From Arcicella rosea (lineage in GTDB: Bacteria > Bacteroidota > Bacteroidia > Cytophagales > Spirosomataceae), in the NCBI RefSeq assembly GCF_040543805.1, contig NZ_JBEUMS010000005.1:1-64000 (forward strand): a stretch of 64,000 nucleotides of DNA, read 5' to 3'. Below are positions 26,242 to 33,807 of the stretch, in pieces. Within the stretch, counting starts at the first letter, position 1, and each line of letters starts with the position of its first letter. A model generated the notes under the pieces. It searched no databases and was not told the origin of the DNA. It was given only the letters and a program-made list of their open reading frames with translations. The position numbers and the translations under genes are program-made.

Positions 26242-26277
26242 AGATAAACTACTGGGTTTTAATCCAGTAGTTTATCT
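26242..26277 (-). terminator. Terminator after the GH32 gene
   Basis: AGATAAACTACTGG pairs perfectly over 14 bp with CCAGTAGTTTATCT around an 8-base loop. In the minus-strand reading it is followed by TTTTTCTTG. It separates the GH32 transcript from the regulator gene starting at 26156. Confidence 0.85.
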
Positions 26278-26345
26278 AAGTATTCTATATAAATATAAAA
26301 TAAACGAAGTTATTCTATGAATTAAAGTGATATATACCTGTATTT

Positions 26346-26392
26346 TTATATTCATCACTCACAATTCACAACTCTTAACTTATTAGTTGTAC
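26346..26392 (-). repeat. One-armed heptamer repeat after the GH32 gene
   Basis: On the minus strand the units AAGTTAA, GAGTTGT, GAATTGT, GAGTGAT and GAATATA follow each other with 7-bp spacing about 20 bp after the GH32 stop. This is a diverged version of the elements in the kdp operon. Confidence 0.5.
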
Positions 26393-26409
26393 GCAACATT
26401 AATGGAATC

Positions 26410-27996
26410 TTACTTCCAACTACTTTTCAAATTCCAGACTTTGAAGGCCTTTACTTTGAAAGTTTTTTCAGAAGTATTGATTTTCATTTTTGTGTAATCT
26501 TCATTCGGAAAGAAAATATCGGTAATTACTGTTTCGCCATTATCTGCAAATAACTCAGCTGATGATACGTCGAAATAAACGTGTAATTTGATAGTTTTGT
26601 CACTCGCTAATCTTGGTGCAAGATGTACTTTTTGAGCAAAAGTATCAGAAAAATCTATTTTCCCAGATTTGGTTCTATCGCTAAAGAAAGTATTATTTTC
26701 ACTATCATAACCAATGATATATTTTTCACCTTTACTGTTTGAGAGTTCTACTTCCACCTTCCCTTTTTGTGGTTTCTCAAAAGATAGTTCCAATTCAGAT
26801 AAAGTAGGCTTAAAGTTCAATTTCGAAGTAACATCTAGCGAACCTGCAATGTTTAAATTACTTAATTGTAGCGCTTTTTTAGCAGGATTTCTCAAGCCTT
26901 GAAGTTCTTTAACAGGAGTAACGGCAACTCTGTAGCCTTGGCTAGTTGATTTTAAACTTAATACTCTTGGAAGTGTAGCGGCACTTCTCCATACTCCAGT
27001 TGGAACAATATTAGCATATTGCCAGTTACTCATCCAACCGATTAAAATTCTTCTACCATCAGCTTTTGGAATATCCGACCAAGTTACGCCCGCATAATTA
27101 TCTCTGCCATAATCCAACCAAAGTCCGTTGCCATTTTTTACAAAAGGTTTAAGGGCTTCGTCAAGAATAAAAGTTTTTCCATCAAAATCACCCACGAAGT
27201 ATTGTGTTCCTGAACCACCGTTTGGTCCACCCGGATTAATGTTTACAATTAAAACCCATTTGGTAACATTACCATCTTTTAACGGAAACATATCTGCACA
27301 TTCCCAAACGCCACCGTGATTACCCCATTCTTTTCCAAAACTTCCTGTATTTTCCCAATCTTTCAAGTTTTTAGAAACCCAAAATTCATGATGATCTTGC
27401 ACAGCAAGCGACATTACCCATTGATTATGGGCTTCATCCCAAATTACTTTTGGGTCTCTAAAATCACGTGTTCCTGTATTTTTAACAACTGGGTTTCCTG
27501 TGAATTTTGTCCAAGTGCGTCCTTTATCGTTACTATAAGCAATTCCCTGACTTTCGAAATCATTTTTTCCAGCTTTTTCCCCTTCCATATTATGATAAGT
27601 AAAAATAGCTACTAGTGGCGGTTGATTATTGATACCAAAACCACTTGTATTTTTCCAGTCAACCACGGCACTTCCTGAAAAAATATAGCCTAAAGTATCA
27701 GGATAAAGTGCAATGGGTAGGTTTTCCCAGTGTGTTAAGTTTTTACTAACAGCATGTCCCCAGTGCATGGGTCCCCAAACGGTTTTATCAGGATAATGTT
27801 GATAGAATAAATGATACTCCCCTTCATAAAAAAACATTCCGTTGGGGTCGTTCATCCAACCTTTAGCAGGTGAAAAATGGAATTGAGGTCTGTGTTGTTT
27901 TTGGTATAATTTTGATGTTTCATGATGCTGTCCAAAGCCTTCTGTTGTCAAAAACAAAACGAAGACTATGCAAAGCAAGCTTATGTGTTTAGCCAT
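26410..27996 (-). CDS. Glycoside hydrolase family 32 (fructan beta-fructosidase/levanase type)
   Basis: The 528-residue exported enzyme has a signal peptide ending in EGFGQ. The GH32 signatures are WMNDPNG with the nucleophile at about D50, RDFRDPK with the transition-state Asp, and WECADMF with the acid/base at about E232, followed by a C-terminal beta-sandwich. It hydrolyses beta-fructosidic bonds of inulin, levan or sucrose-like substrates; the linkage preference cannot be read here. ATG 27996 starts the signal peptide; ATG 28011 and TTG 28074 are alternatives. The putative promoter at 28072-28079 excludes the TTG. It forms its own unit, ended by the hairpin at 26242-26277. No lipobox is seen, so it is probably periplasmic or secreted. 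Confidence 0.93.
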   Translation of the reverse strand: MAKHISLLCIVFVLFLTTEGFGQHHETSKLYQKQHRPQFHFSPAKGWMNDPNGMFFYEGEYHLFYQHYPDKTVWGPMHWGHAVSKNLTHWENLPIALYPDTLGYIFSGSAVVDWKNTSGFGINNQPPLVAIFTYHNMEGEKAGKNDFESQGIAYSNDKGRTWTKFTGNPVVKNTGTRDFRDPKVIWDEAHNQWVMSLAVQDHHEFWVSKNLKDWENTGSFGKEWGNHGGVWECADMFPLKDGNVTKWVLIVNINPGGPNGGSGTQYFVGDFDGKTFILDEALKPFVKNGNGLWLDYGRDNYAGVTWSDIPKADGRRILIGWMSNWQYANIVPTGVWRSAATLPRVLSLKSTSQGYRVAVTPVKELQGLRNPAKKALQLSNLNIAGSLDVTSKLNFKPTLSELELSFEKPQKGKVEVELSNSKGEKYIIGYDSENNTFFSDRTKSGKIDFSDTFAQKVHLAPRLASDKTIKLHVYFDVSSAELFADNGETVITDIFFPNEDYTKMKINTSEKTFKVKAFKVWNLKSSWK

Positions 27997-28071
27997 TTTA
28001 ATGTAAATCATTTTTTCATCATTTAAATAGTGAGTGAATGCCAAAGTTGACCTTTGTGCTTTTCTATGATT

Positions 28072-28079
28072 CAAAATTA
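28072..28079 (-). promoter_or_regulatory. Putative -7 element of the GH32 gene
   Basis: TAATTTTG on the minus strand is identical to the -7 element of the porter operon, and the flanking bases are also similar. Confidence 0.5.
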
Positions 28080-28128
28080 CTGGTAGATATTTTTTAAATG
28101 ATGTATTAATCTTTCCAAAAATTCCAAT

Positions 28129-28166
28129 TTTGATACAAAAATCAACTAGCTCAATATCAACAAATT
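28129..28166 (-). promoter_or_regulatory. Candidate regulator operator in front of GH32
   Basis: Plus-strand TTTGATACA (28129-28137) is followed 27 bp on by ATCAACAAATT. It starts exactly 50 bp upstream of the GH32 -7 element. Within it TTGATA (28130-28135) and TATCAA (28155-28160) form an inverted pair. Confidence 0.5.
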
Positions 28167-28265
28167 AGCTATTCATCAAAACATTAAACTATTAAATATG
28201 TTACCAAAATTCAATTCATGTTACATCCATAAACCTCTTGCCTTTTATTCCATACATTTTGCAGC

Positions 28266-31200
28266 TTAACAAGCTTTTGTTTTAGCATCATAAGGGAAGG
28301 TTAAGGTGAAAGAAGTGCCTTTCCCTTCGGTACTTATAAATGAAATTTGTCCGCCTAAAATATTGGTAAATTCTTTGGTAATGGTTAACCCCAAGCCTGT
28401 TCCTTCGATTTGTAATACATTATTCGCCCTGAAAAACAGTTCAAATAAATGCTCCTGATCAGCCACAGGAATCCCAATTCCATAATCGGTAATGATAAGG
28501 TTGAAAGTATCTTGAGCAAAAACTAATTCTAAACTTGGGTTTTTAGCATTTGGTGAATACTTAAAAGCATTATTCACCAAATTACTGATGATATGGTTCA
28601 AGAATGAAGTATTAGAAGTAATCAATCTGTGTTTTTCTGGCAATATTAAATCTAAACTTCTACCGTCTTTTCGGTCGATATAATATTGATTATTTACATG
28701 ATGAATCAATTGGATAATATCAATGGATTCAACATTGTACTCTTCGTGATTCACGCTAGTTTTTTCCAATAATAAAATATCTCTCAACATTTCTGTAAGA
28801 CGATTCGACTGAAACACGATTTTGCTTAAATGTTGTTTCGTTTTTTCTTTAAGCGTTTCATTTTCAATCATGTTTACATAAATATCCAGAATATCAATAC
28901 TACTTACAATGGTCGCAATGGGTGTTCTGAATTCATGAGAAGCAAGTGCTGTGAAACGATTTTTAAGGATGTTCATTTCACGTTCTTTCTCCAACGATAA
29001 CTCTAATTTTTTAAGTTGTTTCTGAGCTTCTTCTGCTAATTTTATTTCGGTAATATCTCTTTCAATGGAAATCCAATGAGTAAACCAACCCGTTTCGTCT
29101 GCCACTGGAATTACGGTGAAATTTATCCAGAATTCCTCTCCATTTTTCTTATAATTGATGGTGGTAATTTCACAAGGTTCCCATTTACGCAAAGACTTAC
29201 TTAAACGAGCTAATTCTGCTCTATCAGATTTTGGACCTTGTAAAATACGAGGTGTTTTTCCGATTACTTCTTCAGAAGTATAGCCAGTCATGCTGGTAAA
29301 GGCTTCGTTTACATACAAAATTCTTGGTCCGGGTTCATCAAAAGGTTCAGCTTCAGTAATCATTACTGCATCATTTGTATTTACCACCACAGACTCTAAC
29401 AATTTCAATTGGCGTTCTCTTTCCTTTTGTAAAGTAATATCCTGTATCGCACCTACCATTCTAATGCCTTTTCCTTGCTCATTTCTGATGAGGAATCCCT
29501 TATCAATCACATGCGCATATTTGCCATCAGCTCTTTGAAAGCGGTATTCATCGTACCAATTATTTCCAGTACCTTCAATAGAAAGGTTGATACTTTTAAT
29601 GACTCTCTCTTTATCATCAGGATGTAAGTAGCAAGTCCAAGAGTCTAAAATAGTTGTAGGAGATTCATGTTCATGACCAAACATATTGCGGTATCCTTCT
29701 CCCCAAAGAATAATATTATTTTCTAAATCCCAATCCCATATAGCATCAGAAGTTGCTTTAGAAGCAAATTGGTATCTTTCATTACTTTCAATAACAGATT
29801 TTTGAGCTTCCACTTTATCTGTAACATCTACCACAGTAGAAATCATCAGGTTTTGCTCGTAAATCGGAATATTTTTGGCGTTTACAATGCGTTTTTCACC
29901 CGTTTTAGTAGTGATGGTTATTCCTTCCCAACTCATTCTACTCTTATCTCCACTTAAAATATCCGTCATAATGCGTTCGCTTATTTCTTTTCTATAAGCT
30001 TCATCAGGATATATTTTTTCAAAGAAAGTAGTAATATCTAAAATATCTTCATTTGTCCAGCCATAAATTTCACTAAACTTTTTGTTCATCAAAGTGGCTG
30101 TTCCTTCATCTATTTTATTTACTGCAATACCAATCGGCAAGTTTTCTAAAGCAGTTTCAATAAACTTATTTCTTTCTTTTAATGCGATTTGACTATTTTG
30201 ATATTCGGTAATATCCTGTACCGTTCCTTCTAAAAAGAGTGGATTACCATCTTCATCTCTGATAATTTTCCCGATTTCATAAATCCATTTACTCGAACCA
30301 TCTGGCAAAATAATACGGTACTGTATGTCAAGGTCTTTTTCTCCTTTCAACGCAGTGGCTTGTTGCTCGATATAATGCTCTCTGTCTTCTGCTTGTAAAG
30401 TAAGTAAGAACGACTCGTTATTAACCTTAAATGATTGTTTTGAAAGTCCCCAAATAACATATACTTCGTCTGACCAATACAGACTTTGCTCTTTGATATT
30501 TACTTGCCAGTAACCTAATTTAGCAATATTAGTGGCTGCACGCAGTTTTATTTCATTATCTCTTAATTCTTGTAAAACGTTCTCTTTTTCAGTAACATCA
30601 TTTATTTGTACTAAAACTACTCGTCTTCCTTGATAGTCCATTAAACGTCCCAAGCCTTCAACTTTTATGAGTTCCCCATTTTTAGTCTGATGAATTCTTG
30701 TTTTCTTGTAAAGTCTCTTATAGCTTTCTTCGCTATATATGACCTCAAACATCTCTGGAATTTCAGACATTGGTCTTAAATCTAAGATGGTTAATGCCAA
30801 AAATTCTTCACGAGTATAACCATATTTGGTATGGGCTACTTCATTGCAATCCACAATCTCAAGAGTTTTGAAATCCCAAATAAACATTGGAGCAGGATTG
30901 TTTTCAAAAAGATGTTTGTATTGTTTTACCAATTCTACCAACGCTAATTCATTGGCTTTTTTTTCAGTTGCGTCTTTAGCAACGCTGTAATAAAGTTGGT
31001 CTATTTCGTCCCAAGTACTCGACCAAGTAATTGGCACTGTCCAACCTTCTTTATGAATATATCTGTTCTGGAAATTTGTTGTTTCTACACCACTTTTTAT
31101 GATATTTTCTCTTTCTATTGTTCGATTGCAATCTTCTGGGTGTACATAATTGATAAAATGTTTTCCTATCAATTCTTCAGGTTTATAGCCTAAAATTTTG

Positions 31201-32099
31201 AAAGAAGCATCACTTACTTGTATGAATCGTCCTTCTATATCAATGGTACAAATCATATCCAAAGACGATTGCATGACTTTATGAAGCTTCTCTTTTGTTT
31301 TTTGAAGCGCAATCTGTTGAAGTTTTTCATCGGTAATATCTTGAAAAACGCCAAACAATTTTATGGCATTACCCTCTTGATCTTTAACTAAGCTTCCTCT
31401 CGAAATAATGTGTTTGATTGTCTGGTCTTCAAGAAGAAATCTTTTTTCAACCCTGTACTCCTTCCCCGTTTGCATGGCACTTTCCATTGCTGCAATAGCC
31501 ATTGATCTATCTTCTGGATGAATTACGCCCAAACCTCTTTCAAAATTTACTTCAAAAGCTTTTGGCTCATAACCACAAATTCGATAGACTCCGTCTGACC
31601 AATGTAGTTTATTCGTTTTAAAATCTAACTCCCAAGTACCAAATTTTGAAATGACTTCAGCTTTATTCAGTAGCTCAGTGTTTTTGCTAATGATTTCATT
31701 CGCCTGTTCTAATTGTTGTTTCTGCAAAACACGTTCACTAACATCCACTAGCGTTTGCATAACGAATTGTACTTGTTCGCCTTCCAAAATAGGAGTATGT
31801 GTTATTTCCCAATATTGGTCTTCTTTGTTTAACACTGCCGTTGGCGAAACAGAAATTGTATGAGGTATTTTCTGTTGAACCACTTTTGCTAAAGAAAGCC
31901 TAAGTGATGAGCGTATTTCAGCTTGTGTTCCTTGTATCTCAAAAATGCTTTTTCCGATTAAATCAACATTATCTAAAGCGCACATTTTTAAATAAGCATC
32001 ATTAATATCGATGATTTTAAAGTCTTTTTCATCCATTGATAATAGTAAGCATGGCGAAGGAAGAACTTTAAAAATGTTGTTTGGAAATGCTAGATTCAT
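28266..32099 (-). CDS. Multi-PAS sensor histidine kinase
   Basis: The 1277-residue protein has no signal peptide or membrane helix, so it is cytoplasmic. About eight PAS/PAC units of roughly 125 residues follow one another (starts near 10, 145, 270, 395, 520, 645, 780 and 905). Several have PAC endings such as KLFGVFQDITDE, FLEGTVQDITEY and RMVGAIQDITLQ. The last unit (AVMITEAEP to HWISIERDITEIK) resembles LOV/PYP-type PAS but lacks the flavin-binding GRNCRFLQ motif (it has GKTPRILQG, no Cys). The kinase core has SHEFRTP (H1055), NLVNNAFKYS, DYGIGIP and GTGLGLTITKEF. There is no receiver domain. Its partner and signal are unknown; no response regulator gene is adjacent. Confidence 0.9.
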   Translation of the reverse strand: MNLAFPNNIFKVLPSPCLLLSMDEKDFKIIDINDAYLKMCALDNVDLIGKSIFEIQGTQAEIRSSLRLSLAKVVQQKIPHTISVSPTAVLNKEDQYWEITHTPILEGEQVQFVMQTLVDVSERVLQKQQLEQANEIISKNTELLNKAEVISKFGTWELDFKTNKLHWSDGVYRICGYEPKAFEVNFERGLGVIHPEDRSMAIAAMESAMQTGKEYRVEKRFLLEDQTIKHIISRGSLVKDQEGNAIKLFGVFQDITDEKLQQIALQKTKEKLHKVMQSSLDMICTIDIEGRFIQVSDASFKILGYKPEELIGKHFINYVHPEDCNRTIERENIIKSGVETTNFQNRYIHKEGWTVPITWSSTWDEIDQLYYSVAKDATEKKANELALVELVKQYKHLFENNPAPMFIWDFKTLEIVDCNEVAHTKYGYTREEFLALTILDLRPMSEIPEMFEVIYSEESYKRLYKKTRIHQTKNGELIKVEGLGRLMDYQGRRVVLVQINDVTEKENVLQELRDNEIKLRAATNIAKLGYWQVNIKEQSLYWSDEVYVIWGLSKQSFKVNNESFLLTLQAEDREHYIEQQATALKGEKDLDIQYRIILPDGSSKWIYEIGKIIRDEDGNPLFLEGTVQDITEYQNSQIALKERNKFIETALENLPIGIAVNKIDEGTATLMNKKFSEIYGWTNEDILDITTFFEKIYPDEAYRKEISERIMTDILSGDKSRMSWEGITITTKTGEKRIVNAKNIPIYEQNLMISTVVDVTDKVEAQKSVIESNERYQFASKATSDAIWDWDLENNIILWGEGYRNMFGHEHESPTTILDSWTCYLHPDDKERVIKSINLSIEGTGNNWYDEYRFQRADGKYAHVIDKGFLIRNEQGKGIRMVGAIQDITLQKERERQLKLLESVVVNTNDAVMITEAEPFDEPGPRILYVNEAFTSMTGYTSEEVIGKTPRILQGPKSDRAELARLSKSLRKWEPCEITTINYKKNGEEFWINFTVIPVADETGWFTHWISIERDITEIKLAEEAQKQLKKLELSLEKEREMNILKNRFTALASHEFRTPIATIVSSIDILDIYVNMIENETLKEKTKQHLSKIVFQSNRLTEMLRDILLLEKTSVNHEEYNVESIDIIQLIHHVNNQYYIDRKDGRSLDLILPEKHRLITSNTSFLNHIISNLVNNAFKYSPNAKNPSLELVFAQDTFNLIITDYGIGIPVADQEHLFELFFRANNVLQIEGTGLGLTITKEFTNILGGQISFISTEGKGTSFTLTFPYDAKTKAC

Positions 32100-32641
32100 A
32101 ATGATGAAATGTTAAATAATCTAATAAAGTAGTTAGGATTTGTATTTTATGAGCTAGCTCATTTATTCAATATTGATGGAAATCTCGCTTTAAAAGCACT
32201 TTAATGCCAAATGTACGTGATTGTTTCGTAAAATCTTAATGGAAAAATGGCTAACAGTATTTCCATCAAAAAGGTATTTCAAAGGGAAATTACAGAAACA
32301 AATCTTCATTAAGTTAAATAAATAATTGAAATTATCTATTTTGTGTCATTTTGAATATAATATGAAACATATCACCAAAGTATTTGTTCATCGTTTTTTA
32401 AACTTTACGCAAATTTGATAGCACATTTTTCTTAGAAAATGCCCGTCTTTTTTCCATGAGATTTTAGCTTTATTATTCCTCACTGGTTGATTCTTTTTTG
32501 AGATTTTTTATTGACAAAAGGGTATTTCTCAGCTGAAAGATAATCAAGGGCTAATAAGGATTTATCAACTATTTACAGTCAAAATACTTGAATGAAACCA
32601 CTTTCGGATTCCAAAATTAATTTACGCTAAACAAAAAAACG
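32100..32641. other. Intergenic region between divergent genes, no gene seen
   Basis: This 540-bp AT-rich stretch separates the divergent PAS-kinase and GH76 genes. It contains a perfect 14-bp palindrome ATGAGCTAGCTCAT (32149-32162), 50 bp upstream of the kinase start, and a facing pair ATGGAAA/TTTCCAT (about 32176-32268). No open frame of convincing length was found. It presumably holds two promoters and perhaps a regulator site. Confidence 0.5.
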
Positions 32642-33697
32642 ATGAAAATCAAACAACACTTTACTATTATCATCACTTTATTATTGATTAATCAAATTGC
32701 TTACAGTCAAAAATATCAGCAAGAAGCACTCAGTTTATATGAAAAAGTGCAAGAGCGATTTTATGACAAAAACGCAAAACTCTATACGGATGTCGATACC
32801 CTTGAACGAAAGTTTTCGCATTTATGGGGTTTGTGTTGCATGATTCAAGTAGTGAATGAATTAGAAAAAGCACAACCTAAAAAAGACTATATGTCTGATG
32901 TGATGAGCGCCATCAATGCCTATTATTCTGAAAAGAATTCAATCGGCGGCTACGATTCTTACTTGGTGAAATTGGGCGGTGGCGATCGTTATTATGATGA
33001 TAACCAATGGGTTGGTATTGCTCTTATGGATGCTTACGAAAGAAATAAGAGAAAAGATTACTTGAAAACCTCGATAATGATTTACGATTTTATGATGACG
33101 GGCTACGACGAAGCCGCTGGTGGTGGACTTTACTGGCGTGAAGTAGATAAAATAACCAAAAATACTTGTTCGAATGCACCGGGTATTATTTTGGCTTTGC
33201 AATTGTACAAGGCTACGAAAGACAAAAAGTATTTGAAGGTGGCAGAAAATCTTTATGATTGGACAAACAAAAGGTTGCGTTCGCCAGAAGGTATTTTTTA
33301 TGATAATGTAGTCATCAAAACCGATGTGATTGACAAGCACGCTTATACTTATAATACTGGTGCGATGCTTCAAAGTAATGTTTATTTATATGAAATCACG
33401 AAAGATAAAAAGTACTTGATAGAAGCGAAAACCATTGCGGAATCATCTTTAAAAACTTTTTATGCAAAACCAAAATTCAAAGATGATTATTGGTTTAATG
33501 CAGTGATGTTGAGAGCATTTAAACATCTTTACAAATATGATAAAGATGAAAAATACCTGAATGCTTTTAAAACTTGTACAGATGTTGCTTTAACAAACGA
33601 CTTGAATGCACAAGGATTAATGGGAAAAAACAAAGCTGTCAATTTGGTTAATCAAGCAGGAATGATTGAAATTTTATTGAGACTTTCTGAAAAGTAG
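32642..33697 (+). CDS. Glycoside hydrolase family 76 (alpha-1,6-mannanase type)
   Basis: The 351-residue exported protein has a signal peptide ending near AYSQ (residue 23) and an alpha/alpha-barrel of the GH76 type. The paired catalytic aspartates appear in RYYDDNQWVGIALMDAY (D119 and D120). GGGLYWRE, SNAPGIILALQLYKATKDKKYLKVAENLYDW and YTYNTGAMLQSNVYLYEIT are family-like. GH76 enzymes cut alpha-1,6-mannose backbones, as in yeast mannan. It is followed by a strong bidirectional terminator, so it is transcribed alone. The nearby exported glutaminase-family protein and the propeller sensor kinase hint at a glycan or glycoprotein-degrading locus, but the substrate is an inference. Confidence 0.85.
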   Translation: MKIKQHFTIIITLLLINQIAYSQKYQQEALSLYEKVQERFYDKNAKLYTDVDTLERKFSHLWGLCCMIQVVNELEKAQPKKDYMSDVMSAINAYYSEKNSIGGYDSYLVKLGGGDRYYDDNQWVGIALMDAYERNKRKDYLKTSIMIYDFMMTGYDEAAGGGLYWREVDKITKNTCSNAPGIILALQLYKATKDKKYLKVAENLYDWTNKRLRSPEGIFYDNVVIKTDVIDKHAYTYNTGAMLQSNVYLYEITKDKKYLIEAKTIAESSLKTFYAKPKFKDDYWFNAVMLRAFKHLYKYDKDEKYLNAFKTCTDVALTNDLNAQGLMGKNKAVNLVNQAGMIEILLRLSEK

Positions 33698-33720
33698 TAA
33701 ATTGTTTTTGGCTGTAAATA

Positions 33721-33750
33721 AAAAAATGGAGCAAATTTGCTCCATTTTTT
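33721..33750. terminator. Perfect bidirectional terminator
   Basis: A 30-bp perfect palindrome, AAAAAATGGAGCAAA followed by its complement, forms a stem flanked by A6 and T6. It ends both the GH76 gene (33697) and the leftward glutaminase-family gene (33808). Confidence 0.9.
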
Positions 33751-33807
33751 ATGCGATGCCATTGCTAAATTGGATAATAGTAAACGACATCATAAACTGA
33801 TTCCTCT

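Noticed and set aside
28266..32099. LOV photoreceptor call for the last PAS unit of the large kinase
   Set aside because: The flavin-binding cysteine of the GRNCRFLQ motif is absent, so blue-light sensing is not supported.
32149..32162. Palindrome ATGAGCTAGCTCAT as a heptamer-element arm
   Set aside because: It contains GAGCT but no 7-bp periodic neighbours, so it is recorded only as a palindrome.
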